NCBI GenBank assembly: GCA_937864535.1
Contig: CALMJS010000035.1
Location: forward strand, 18,444 to 82,443
Direction of reading: 5' to 3'
DNA: 64,000 nucleotides
DNA from: an uncultured Paracoccaceae bacterium
Lineage (GTDB): Bacteria; Pseudomonadota; Alphaproteobacteria; Rhodobacterales; Rhodobacteraceae
Below are positions 15,318 to 23,075 of the stretch, in pieces. A program made the translations under genes and the position numbers. Each line of letters opens with the position of its first letter. The stretch's first letter is position 1. The notes under the pieces were generated by a model. It was not told the origin of the DNA. It made no database searches and saw only the letters and a program-made list of their open reading frames with translations.

Positions 15318-17082
15318 TGTGAACAAGACGGTCCAGCCGGATGGGACGATCCTGCTGACCTCCAACATTCCGCTGCCGCCGGTCGCGGGGCGGACCCTGG
15401 ATTGGCTGCTGGATTGGGCTGCGCGGACGCCTGAGGCCACGTTCCTTGCCGAACGTAGCGGCCCCGGCTGGCGTGAGGTCAGCTATTCCCAAGCGTTGGA
15501 TATGGTGCGGGCCTTGGCCTCTGGGTTGCTGGCGCATGGCATCGGGCCTGATCGTCCGATCCTGATTATCTCTGGCAATTCGGTCAATCATGGTCTGTTG
15601 TCGTTAGCCGCGCAGTATATCGGCGCGCCGACCGTGCCGGTTGCGGAGCAATATGCGTTGATCCCGGCGGCCCGCGTGCAATTCGACCACATCCAGCGGC
15701 TGATCAATCCGGCGATGATATACGCCGAGGATGCGCGGTTTTTTGATGCACTCGACCTACCGCTGTTCGATGGCTGTCAGAAATTGATTTCGCATGGCGA
15801 TTATCGCGGCGCCCTGCGGTTTGATCATCTGTTGCGGACAGAGGGCGAAGATGCAGAGGCCGCGCTGGCCAAGGTTGGCCCCGATACCGTGGCCAAAATC
15901 CTGATGACCTCCGGGTCCACCAGCAGCCCCAAGGGCGTTCTGACCACGCACCGGATGATGTGCACCAATCAGGTGCAGCTGCGGGCCGTGCTGCCGTTCC
16001 TGGGCACCCGTCCGCCCCGCGTGGTGGACTGGTTGCCGTGGAACCATGTGTTTGGCGGATCGCATAACTTTAACATGATGTTGGCCAATGGCGGGTCGTT
16101 TTACATCGACAACGGCAAACCGACGCCAGCGCTGATCGGAGAGACGATCGAAAACCTCGGCATGCTGGGTGGCACCTTGGCGTTCAACGTGCCTGTGGGA
16201 TTTGCCATGTTGCGCGATGCGCTCCGCAATGATGTGGCCCTGCGCGAGAACTATTTCCGCGATCTGGATATGCTGTTCTACGCCGGGGCGTCGCTGCCGC
16301 AGGATGTCTGGGCCGATCTAGAGGCAATGGCCCGCGATGTGCGCGGCGAGGTGCCGCTGTTCACCAGCAGTTGGGGCCTGACCGAAACCGCCCCCGCCTG
16401 CCTGATCCAGCACGAACCGACCGACCGCTCTGGGATTGTTGGTGCGCCGATGCCCGGCGTTGTGGTCAAGCTGATCCCGGACGCGGACCTGCGCTGCGAA
16501 GTCCGCGTCAAGGGTGACAACATTATGCCGGGGTATTTCAATGATCCCGTCAAAACCGCAGAGGCGTTTGATCCTGACGGGTTCTTTGTCACCGGCGATG
16601 CGATGCAGTTCGTAGATCGGGCAGATGTGAACAAAGGGCTGAAATTCGACGGCCGCATTTCCGAAGATTTCAAGCTGCTGACCGGCACTTGGGTACGTGC
16701 GGCCAATCTGAGGCTGGATTTGCTACGGGACTTGGGCGGCTTGGCGCAGGACGTGGTGATCACGGGCGCAGATCGCAGCCAGATCGGGATCATGATTATT
16801 CCGTCTCAGGCCCTGCGTGACCGCAGTGACGCTGTGGATCAGGGCGGCGCGCTGGTCATTCCCTCGGCTGCGGAAGCCATTCGCGCCTGTCTGCATGCCC
16901 GCCCGGACGAGGGGTCCTCGACCAAGGTGTTTCGGGCCATCGTGATGACCGAACCGCCGTCCATCGCAGAGGGCGAGATTACCGCCAAGGGCAACCTGAA
17001 CTTCCGCAAAATCCAGACGCGGCGTGCCGGACTGCTGGCCCGTCTCTATGACGACAACGATCCAGCTGTGATCCACATCTAA
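15289..17082 (+). CDS. Feruloyl-CoA synthase-like AMP-forming aryl-acid CoA ligase
   Basis: A 597-residue adenylate-forming ligase. The ATP motif MTSGSTSSPKGVLTTH spans about residues 206-220, WGLTETAP follows, and the C-terminal region has EGEITAKGNLNFRKI. Length and overall pattern match feruloyl-CoA synthases, which activate hydroxycinnamates and related aryl-propenoic acids. The exact acid (cinnamate, coumarate, ferulate or phenylpropionate) cannot be told. The ATG at 15289 has GGGAGG eight bases upstream; the ATG at 15283 is too close to it. It overlaps the end of the MarR gene. Confidence 0.85.
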   Translation: MGLDRYQHHDVNKTVQPDGTILLTSNIPLPPVAGRTLDWLLDWAARTPEATFLAERSGPGWREVSYSQALDMVRALASGLLAHGIGPDRPILIISGNSVNHGLLSLAAQYIGAPTVPVAEQYALIPAARVQFDHIQRLINPAMIYAEDARFFDALDLPLFDGCQKLISHGDYRGALRFDHLLRTEGEDAEAALAKVGPDTVAKILMTSGSTSSPKGVLTTHRMMCTNQVQLRAVLPFLGTRPPRVVDWLPWNHVFGGSHNFNMMLANGGSFYIDNGKPTPALIGETIENLGMLGGTLAFNVPVGFAMLRDALRNDVALRENYFRDLDMLFYAGASLPQDVWADLEAMARDVRGEVPLFTSSWGLTETAPACLIQHEPTDRSGIVGAPMPGVVVKLIPDADLRCEVRVKGDNIMPGYFNDPVKTAEAFDPDGFFVTGDAMQFVDRADVNKGLKFDGRISEDFKLLTGTWVRAANLRLDLLRDLGGLAQDVVITGADRSQIGIMIIPSQALRDRSDAVDQGGALVIPSAAEAIRACLHARPDEGSSTKVFRAIVMTEPPSIAEGEITAKGNLNFRKIQTRRAGLLARLYDDNDPAVIHI

Positions 17083-17092
17083 GGAGCTGAAT

Positions 17093-17965
17093 ATGGTCGA
17101 TATTTCCAAGGTTCGCGCCATCGACATCCACACTCACGCCGAAGAGCCCTGTGGCTGTCATGCCGATGATGGCTATGACGATTTGCAGGCGACGATGGCC
17201 AAGTACTTTGGCGCGCCGTGGAACCATCCGCCGACGATCGAGATGACCGCGCAGCATTACCGCGATCAGAACATCGCGGCGGTGATCTTTCCCGTCGATG
17301 CCGAGCGTGAGACCGGCTATCGCAGGTACAAAAACGAAGAGGTCGCAGCGCTGGCCGCCCAGCATGATGACGTTTTGATCCCCTTTGCCAGCATCGACCC
17401 GCACAAGGGCAAGATGGGCGCCCGAGAGGCCCGCCGTCTGATCAGGGACTTTGGCATCAAAGGGTTCAAATTCCATCCGACGATGCAGGGGTTCTATCCC
17501 AACGACCGCATGGCCTATGATCTCTACGAGGCCATCGCCGAGGAAGGCGGTATCGCGCTGTTTCACACCGGGCAAACAGGCGTCGGGTCGGGGATGCGTG
17601 CCGGTAATGGCATGCGGCTAAAGTATTCCAATCCGATGTTCATGGATGATGTCGCGGTGGATTTCCCCGATATGAAGATCATCCTCGCCCATCCGTCGTT
17701 CCCCTGGCAAGAAGAGGCTTTGGCCGTCGCGCAGCACAAACCGAACGTCTATATTGATCTGTCGGGCTGGTCGCCGAAATATTTCCCGGAAATTCTGGTG
17801 AAGTACTGCAATTCGATCCTGAAGAAAAAGGTTCTCTTCGGGTCGGACTGGCCGATGATCAGTCCGGAACGGTGGCTGTCGGACTTTGAGAAAATCGCGA
17901 TCAAGGACGAAATCCGGCCAGATATCATCAAAAACAACGCCGCCCGGTTGCTCGGGTTGATGTGA
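17093..17965 (+). CDS. Amidohydrolase-2 family protein, probable aryl beta-ketoacyl-CoA hydrolase
   Basis: A 290-residue TIM-barrel metal hydrolase: AIDIHTHAEEPCGCH at the N terminus, KGFKFHPTMQGF, ALFHTGQTG, ILAHPSFPWQEEA and LFGSDWPM supply the usual His and Asp metal ligands. In actinobacterial hydroxycinnamate operons (cou, phd) an amidohydrolase of this type splits the aryl beta-ketoacyl-CoA into the benzoic acid and acetyl-CoA. The same gene neighbourhood here supports that role, which would deliver benzoate to the adjacent box cluster. The ATG at 17093 follows AAGGAGCTGA. Confidence 0.75.
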   Translation: MVDISKVRAIDIHTHAEEPCGCHADDGYDDLQATMAKYFGAPWNHPPTIEMTAQHYRDQNIAAVIFPVDAERETGYRRYKNEEVAALAAQHDDVLIPFASIDPHKGKMGAREARRLIRDFGIKGFKFHPTMQGFYPNDRMAYDLYEAIAEEGGIALFHTGQTGVGSGMRAGNGMRLKYSNPMFMDDVAVDFPDMKIILAHPSFPWQEEALAVAQHKPNVYIDLSGWSPKYFPEILVKYCNSILKKKVLFGSDWPMISPERWLSDFEKIAIKDEIRPDIIKNNAARLLGLM

Positions 17966-18420
17966 TGGAGGCGCCGAGCCTGCGCCATGTGTGCGATCTG
18001 GATGTGGCGCTGGCGGGCATCACGGAACTGGGCCACGGACGCAGCGGGCAGCGGCGCATTATCCCGATTGTCGGTGGCACCGTCAGCGGCGAAATCACGG
18101 GCCGGATACTGAATGTCGGTGCTGATTGGCAAACGATCCACGACGGCGGGCTGGCGTTTCTGGATGCCCGCTATGCCATTGAAACCCATGATGGCGCGGT
18201 GATCGAGATCGTCAATCAGGGCTACCGTCATGGTCCGGCCGAGGTCTTGGCCAGACTGGCCCGCGGCGAAGATGTCGATCCTGCCGAATACTACATGCGC
18301 ACGGCCGCGCGGCTGGAAACCGGCGACCCCCGCTATGCATGGGTCAATCGGACGATCTTTGTCGGATCGGGCCAGCGTTTGGCGCAGGCCGTTCGCATTT
18401 CCCTGTTTGCTGTGGAGTGA
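17965..18420 (+). CDS. DUF3237 family protein
   Basis: A 151-residue protein of the DUF3237 family: an RRIIPIVGGTVSGEITGRIL segment, DWQTIHDGGLAFLDARYAIET, and the C-terminal WVNRTIFVGSGQR. Members often sit in aromatic or acyl-CoA catabolic clusters but no activity is established. The ATG at 17965 overlaps the amidohydrolase stop; a GTG one codon earlier is possible. It lies between the ketoacyl-CoA hydrolase and the acyl-CoA dehydrogenase, four bases before the latter, so a role in this pathway is likely but unspecified. Confidence 0.78.
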   Translation: MEAPSLRHVCDLDVALAGITELGHGRSGQRRIIPIVGGTVSGEITGRILNVGADWQTIHDGGLAFLDARYAIETHDGAVIEIVNQGYRHGPAEVLARLARGEDVDPAEYYMRTAARLETGDPRYAWVNRTIFVGSGQRLAQAVRISLFAVE

Positions 18421-18423
18421 CCT

Positions 18424-19959
18424 ATGAAGCCGTTCACCGCCCCGCTGGATGATATTCTGTTTTCCCTGTATGCGCTGGGCGCGGATCGGATTCCCGACTG
18501 GGACTCAGACTTGGTGCGCGAAGTCGCCGGGCATTTCGCAGCCTTTGCCGAGGGCGAGATTGCCCCTGTCGATGAAGAGGGCGACCGGGTCGGCGCAGTG
18601 CTGGAAAATGGCCGGGTGCGGATGCCACCCTGTTTCCAGCCGGTCTATCGGTCTTATGTGGAACAGGGGTGGTGCGGCCTGACCGCGCCCGAAGCATTCG
18701 GCGGGCAGGGCATGGGGGCCGCCGTTCTGGGTGTCACGTCCGAGATATTTTCTGGCGCGAATATCTCGCTCCAGATGGTGACTGGCTTGGTTCCCGGGGC
18801 GATCCGGACCCTGATGCATTTTGGGACCGCCGCACAACAGGCACAAAATATCCCACCGCTGGCTGCGGGCGACTGGCTGGCGACGATGTGCCTGACGGAA
18901 CCGGGCGCTGGGTCCGACCTGTCGCGTGTGCGTACCCGGGCGGTGTATGAGGATGGCTGGAAGATCACCGGCGAAAAGATATTTATTTCCGGCGGTGATC
19001 AGGACATGTCGCAGGGGGTGTTCCATTTGATCCTCGCGCGGACCTCGGACGACGGGATCAGGGGGCTGTCACTGTTCCTTGCCCGCTCAGAGCGAGCGGA
19101 TGGCACGCGCAATGCCATTTCGGTCACCCGGATCGAAGAGAAAATGGGGTTGCATGCCTCGCCGACCTGTCAGCTGGCCTTTGACGGTGCAGAGGCCGAA
19201 CTGGTCGGGGAACTGGGCGGCGGGCTAAAGGCGATGTTCACCATGATGAACCACGCCCGTCTGGATGTGTCTTTGCAGGGGGCCGCACTGGCCGCACGGG
19301 CGACCGATATCGCGCGGAAATATGCGGCGGACCGTGTGCAGGGGGGGCGGTCGATTGACCAGCACGCGGATGTCGCGCGGATGCTGGACGACATGGACAT
19401 GCTGGCCATCGGCGGCCGCGGCATTGCGCATCTGGCGCTGGTTCTGCTGGAAACCGGCGAAGCCCCTGGTCTGGTCGAGGCCCTGACCCCAGTGGCCAAG
19501 GTATTCTGTACCGATGCCGCGTCGATGGCGGCTGATTTAGGGATTCAGGTGCTGGGCGGCTATGGGTATCTGCGCGAATACCGTATGGAACAGATCGCCC
19601 GCGACGCCCGCATCACCCGCATTTACGAAGGCGCGAACGGGATTCACGCGCTTGCGCTCGTCACGCGTTTGGCGCGGCTGGGCGCCCCGCTGGATGCCTT
19701 GGCCGATTTGGCGGCAGAGCGCCCCGATCTGCTAGCAGATTGGCAGGCCGCGCGGTCACGGGTTCAGGCCCTTGCCGATCCGGCGCCGGTTGCCACGGCA
19801 TTCATGGGGCTAACGGCCGAGTTGGTGCATCAAATCGTCTGGAGCCGCCTGCGGGCTGCGATGTCCCAGCACCCCGATCCGCACCGGATCGAGCGACTCG
19901 CCGCAGTCGCGGCGCGCCGTTTTCCCATGGCCAAAACGGTATTCGAAGCTGCCCTCTAA
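18424..19959 (+). CDS. Acyl-CoA dehydrogenase family protein (long form)
   Basis: A 511-residue flavoprotein, longer than the usual 380-residue short-chain enzymes and similar in architecture to the DmdC/AidB-like group. CLTEPGAGSDLSRVRT binds flavin and substrate; LGGYGYLREYRMEQIARDAR and IYEGANGIHAL follow, with Glu402 in the position of the usual catalytic base. In this operon it may desaturate an arylpropionyl-CoA to arylpropenoyl-CoA, letting saturated side chains such as phenylpropionate enter. It is the last gene of the operon; the stop is followed within 14 bases by the box operator. Confidence 0.85.
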   Translation: MKPFTAPLDDILFSLYALGADRIPDWDSDLVREVAGHFAAFAEGEIAPVDEEGDRVGAVLENGRVRMPPCFQPVYRSYVEQGWCGLTAPEAFGGQGMGAAVLGVTSEIFSGANISLQMVTGLVPGAIRTLMHFGTAAQQAQNIPPLAAGDWLATMCLTEPGAGSDLSRVRTRAVYEDGWKITGEKIFISGGDQDMSQGVFHLILARTSDDGIRGLSLFLARSERADGTRNAISVTRIEEKMGLHASPTCQLAFDGAEAELVGELGGGLKAMFTMMNHARLDVSLQGAALAARATDIARKYAADRVQGGRSIDQHADVARMLDDMDMLAIGGRGIAHLALVLLETGEAPGLVEALTPVAKVFCTDAASMAADLGIQVLGGYGYLREYRMEQIARDARITRIYEGANGIHALALVTRLARLGAPLDALADLAAERPDLLADWQAARSRVQALADPAPVATAFMGLTAELVHQIVWSRLRAAMSQHPDPHRIERLAAVAARRFPMAKTVFEAAL

Positions 19960-19972
19960 AAATTCCGGAAAA

Positions 19973-20023
19973 CGTTAGCATTATCTTGCATATTGTGCAT
20001 AATGATGCAAGATAATGCTAACG
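19973..20023 (+). promoter_or_regulatory. Perfect 19-base-arm palindrome and promoter upstream of the benzoate activation genes (probable BoxR operator)
   Basis: Arms 19973-19991 and 20005-20023 are exact inverted repeats separated by 13 bases. TGCA occurs at 19987, 19996 and 20006, about one helical turn apart. A promoter fits inside: TTAGCA (19975-19980), 17 bases, CATAAT (19998-20003). TGCA repeats inside longer palindromes are the known operator pattern of the related BzdR repressor. The shared half-site GTGCATAAT is at 19995-20003. Confidence 0.7.
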
Positions 20024-20045
20024 ACTCGGAGTTTGGGAGGGCTTC

Positions 20046-20513
20046 ATGTCTGTTGATGCATTCAACGACCTCATGTCGCGTATTGCCGCGGCGATTGAAA
20101 ACGATCCTCTGCATGCGGCGCTGGCTGCCAAGCTGAACGCGCTGTTCCCAGAGGGCGGAGAAGAGTTCCACATGCTCGCCGGGCTCTGCGAAGCCGGAGA
20201 GGCCGAAGGCTGGCTCTGCGCGCGCGAACATGGCGGGATCAAATTCGGCCGACCGATCAAGCCCGAAACCCATGCAGGGAAATTTAGCGTCGATGTCGTG
20301 CGGATGAAGGATATCGCCGGGCCGCATCACGTCCACACGACCGGAGAGATCGGGGCCATCATCCCGATCAACGGCGACCCGAAATTCGATGGTTTTGACG
20401 CGGGGTGGTATGTCTACGCCCCCGGTTCGGACCACCATCCCACTGTCACGGGTGGCGATGCCTATGTGGTCTACCTGCTCCCGCAGGGGGCGATCGAATT
20501 CACTGGCCGCTAG
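20046..20513 (+). CDS. DUF4863 family protein
   Basis: A 155-residue protein of the DUF4863 family, which includes 4-hydroxylaminobenzoate lyase. Features are EEFHMLAGLCEAGEAEGWLC, then a likely metal-binding cupin-like part with GPHHVHTTGEIGAIIP and GSDHHPTVTGGDAYV. Homologues occur in box clusters, but their role in benzoyl-CoA metabolism is not established and the lyase activity may not apply. It is the first gene after the palindromic promoter, with GGGAGGGCTTC before the ATG, and precedes the benzoate-CoA ligase by 39 bases. Confidence 0.78.
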   Translation: MSVDAFNDLMSRIAAAIENDPLHAALAAKLNALFPEGGEEFHMLAGLCEAGEAEGWLCAREHGGIKFGRPIKPETHAGKFSVDVVRMKDIAGPHHVHTTGEIGAIIPINGDPKFDGFDAGWYVYAPGSDHHPTVTGGDAYVVYLLPQGAIEFTGR

Positions 20514-20531
20514 GCCAAATGGAAAATGACA

Positions 20532-20551
20532 ATAGATCGGGGAGGATCTAT
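20532..20551 (+). promoter_or_regulatory. Hairpin presenting the ribosome-binding site of the benzoate-CoA ligase gene
   Basis: ATAGATC (20532-20538) and GATCTAT (20545-20551) form a perfect 7-bp stem whose loop is GGGGAG, the Shine-Dalgarno sequence for the GTG at 20553. It decides the start codon and may modulate translation. Confidence 0.5.
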
Positions 20552-20552
20552 C

Positions 20553-22088
20553 GTGTCAGATAATCAAAATTCCGCAGTATACTTTGTCGATCGCCACCTG
20601 AACGAGGGTCGCGGCGATAAGATCGTCTATCAAGAGGCGGTCGAGCTGAAACGGAGCATGACCTACAGCCAGTTGGCCGAAGGTTCTGACCGGGTCCATG
20701 GCGCACTATCCCGGTTGGGCATTCGCCGCGAAGAGCGGGCGGCGATGATCGTGCTGGACCAGATCGAGTTTCCGCAGATTTTCTGGGGATCGATCAAGGC
20801 GGGCGTCGTTCCAATCCTGCTGAATACGCTGCTGTCGGCCTCGGTCTACGAGGCGATTTTGCGCGATAGCCGTGCGGCGATCCTCTTTGTTTCTGCGGAG
20901 CTTCTGGCGACCGTTCTGCCAGCGTTTGAACATTGTCCCGACCTCAGAGAGATCGTCGTCATCGGTGGCGATGGCTATCCGTCGACCCTGTCCTGGGATG
21001 CGTTCATGGCCGACGCGCCAGCCGTTCCTGCCGTCGGGGCCTGCGCGGACGAAGTGGCCTTCTGGCTCTATTCCTCGGGGTCGACCGGTACACCCAAAGG
21101 CGTCCGGCACGTACACGGGAGCTTGCGCGCGACCGCAGAAACCTATGGTTCTGAGGTGCTGGGAATTCGGGAAACCGATACAGTCTTTTCCGTCGCCAAG
21201 ATGTTTTTCGCCTACGGCCTTGGCAATGCCATGACCTTTCCGCTGTCGGTTGGGGCGACGACGATCCTGCTGTCTGCGCGTCCGACCCCCGATAGCGTGT
21301 CCGCCATCCTCGAGGCCTATCGCCCAACGGTCTATTGCGGTGTCCCGACGCTGTATGCGGCGCTGCTGCACCATTGGGAAAAGCAGGGTTCGCACCCTCA
21401 GGCGCCGATCCGCCGTTGCATTTCTGCGGGCGAGGCACTGCCGGCAGAAATCGGACGCAAATGGAAAGATATCTGGGAAATTGATATTCTGGACGGCGTA
21501 GGCAGTACAGAAATGTTGCATATTTTCCTGTCGAACCGGGATAACAACCTGCATTACGGGTCCTCTGGGATTGCGGTGCCGGGGTATGAACTGCGCCTCG
21601 TTGATGAGGCTGGCGCCGATGTGGCCGAAGGTCAGGTGGGCGAATTGCTGGTGCGTGGGCCCTCTGCCGCAGAAGGCTATTGGAACCAACGAGAGAAATC
21701 CCGCCGTACGTTCGAGGGCGAATGGACCCGGACCGGCGATAAATATGAATCGCTGGGCGAAGGACGGTTTGTCTACTGCGGGCGCACCGATGACATGTTC
21801 AAAGTGTCGGGTATTTGGGTCAGCCCGTTCGAAATCGAACAGGCGTTGATTGCGCACCCAGATGTGCTTGAGGCGGCGGTCGTGTCCAAACGGGACGATG
21901 AGGGGCTGGAAAAGCCCAAAGCCTTTGTCGTGTTGAAGTCTGGAAACGTAGCTGCGGACGACCTCAAGGAGTTCGTAAAGTCCAAGATCGGCAAGTGGAA
22001 ATATCCGCGCTGGATCGAGGTCGTGACCGAACTGCCCAAGACCGCCACGGGTAAAATCCAGCGGTTCAAGCTGCGCGACGTCGCATGA
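20553..22088 (+). CDS. bclA: Benzoate-CoA ligase
   Basis: A 511-residue AMP-forming ligase that makes benzoyl-CoA from benzoate, ATP and CoA, the entry step of the box pathway. The signature YSSGSTGTPKGVRHVHG lies at about residues 170-186; GVGSTEMLHIFLSN and WTRTGDKY are typical of benzoate-CoA ligases; the catalytic lysine is in TATGKIQRFKLR near the C terminus. The GTG at 20553 is preferred over an in-frame ATG at 20526 because GGGGAGG is positioned eight bases before it. Its TGA overlaps the next gene by four bases. Confidence 0.92.
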   Translation: MSDNQNSAVYFVDRHLNEGRGDKIVYQEAVELKRSMTYSQLAEGSDRVHGALSRLGIRREERAAMIVLDQIEFPQIFWGSIKAGVVPILLNTLLSASVYEAILRDSRAAILFVSAELLATVLPAFEHCPDLREIVVIGGDGYPSTLSWDAFMADAPAVPAVGACADEVAFWLYSSGSTGTPKGVRHVHGSLRATAETYGSEVLGIRETDTVFSVAKMFFAYGLGNAMTFPLSVGATTILLSARPTPDSVSAILEAYRPTVYCGVPTLYAALLHHWEKQGSHPQAPIRRCISAGEALPAEIGRKWKDIWEIDILDGVGSTEMLHIFLSNRDNNLHYGSSGIAVPGYELRLVDEAGADVAEGQVGELLVRGPSAAEGYWNQREKSRRTFEGEWTRTGDKYESLGEGRFVYCGRTDDMFKVSGIWVSPFEIEQALIAHPDVLEAAVVSKRDDEGLEKPKAFVVLKSGNVAADDLKEFVKSKIGKWKYPRWIEVVTELPKTATGKIQRFKLRDVA

Positions 22089-22873
22089 GATCGCAAATTG
22101 TTAGCATTGATGGCCTCCAGCTCGAAGTCGGGCTCTGGGGGCCAGACCCGTCCGAGGCTCTGTCTATCGTTCTGCTGCACGAAGGTCTGGGGTGTGTGGC
22201 GCTGTGGCGCGATTTGCCTGCACGCCTGGCAGAGTCGACCGGATTTGGTGTGATCGCCTATTCCCGCGCGGGCTATGGCGCATCGGACCCGGTGGCCCTG
22301 CCGCGCCCGCTGGATTACATGACGCGAGAGGCCATCGACGTTCTGCCCAAGGTGCTAGAGCAGGTCGGGTTCAAGAGGGGTGTTTTGCTGGGCCATTCAG
22401 ACGGTGCCACAATCGCCACCATCTACGCCGGGAGCGTCGGCGATCACCGCGTGCGGGGCTTGGTTGTGATGGCGCCGCATTATTTTACGGAACCTCTCGG
22501 GCTGGCAGAGATCGCTGCGGCGCGGGTGGCATTTGAACAGACCGACCTCGGCGCACGCTTGGCGAAATATCACCGTGATCCTGAGAATGCGTTTCGCGGC
22601 TGGAATGATGCCTGGCTTGATCCGGGTTTTGTTCATTGGGACGTGACCGATGTGATCGACTATCTGCGGATTCCCGTTCTGGCGATTCAGGGGCGGCAGG
22701 ATCAATACGGAACACTGGCCCAGATAGAGGTGCTAGAGCATCGGTCATACGCGCCGGTCGATCTGGTGGTACTCGAGGACTGCCGTCATTCGCCACATCT
22801 GGATCAGCCTGATAAGGTGGTCAGCCAAGTGGCGGAGTTCTGCGAGAGGCTGGTTCGGATTGAAATAGCGTAA
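22085..22873 (+). CDS. Alpha/beta-fold hydrolase of the box cluster
   Basis: A 262-residue alpha/beta hydrolase. The nucleophile elbow is GHSDG with Ser105; an oxyanion-hole segment LLHEGLGCVALW is near residue 35; the acid is probably in AIQGRQDQYG and the histidine in CRHSPHLDQ. Hydrolases like this recur in box clusters and may hydrolyse a ring-opened or lactonised intermediate or a CoA ester; the substrate is unknown. It is translationally coupled to the ligase (ATGA overlap) and ends the small operon, followed by a hairpin. Confidence 0.8.
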   Translation: MRSQIVSIDGLQLEVGLWGPDPSEALSIVLLHEGLGCVALWRDLPARLAESTGFGVIAYSRAGYGASDPVALPRPLDYMTREAIDVLPKVLEQVGFKRGVLLGHSDGATIATIYAGSVGDHRVRGLVVMAPHYFTEPLGLAEIAAARVAFEQTDLGARLAKYHRDPENAFRGWNDAWLDPGFVHWDVTDVIDYLRIPVLAIQGRQDQYGTLAQIEVLEHRSYAPVDLVVLEDCRHSPHLDQPDKVVSQVAEFCERLVRIEIA

Positions 22874-22881
22874 GGCAAGAA

Positions 22882-22901
22882 GGCGAATCGAAGGGTTCGC
22901 C
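22882..22901 (+). terminator. Probable terminator after the alpha/beta hydrolase gene
   Basis: GGCGAA (22882-22887) pairs with TTCGCC (22896-22901), followed by CTCTTCAATTTT. The stem is short and the T tract is interrupted, so termination may be partial. Confidence 0.5.
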
Positions 22902-22911
22902 CTCTTCAATT

Positions 22912-23040
22912 TTATGCATGATAATGCACATACAATCTGCTTTCGTTTGGCAAAATTCAATAAATATGACTATTATCAGTATATTAAGAAAAATAGCACT
23001 ATTGTGCATAAACGCCTTTACTGCTGCACAATTTTGCATT
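22912..23040 (+). promoter_or_regulatory. boxC control region with five TGCA elements
   Basis: This AT-rich gap has TGCA at 22915, 22925, 23005, 23025 and 23035. The first pair (TTATGCATGATAATGCAC) matches the core of the operator at 19973-20023 when read on the other strand. GTGCATAA (23004-23011) overlaps a possible -10 CATAAA, with TTAAGA 17 bases upstream. The likely binder is BoxR, encoded at 28124. Confidence 0.6.
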
Positions 23041-23075
23041 ACCGTTCTCTTAGCACGAATTCCAGGGAGGGTGCC

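Noticed and set aside
20526..20552. ATG at 20526 as start of benzoate-CoA ligase
   Set aside because: It lacks a ribosome site and would place the GGGGAGG hairpin inside the coding region; the GTG at 20553 is correctly spaced.
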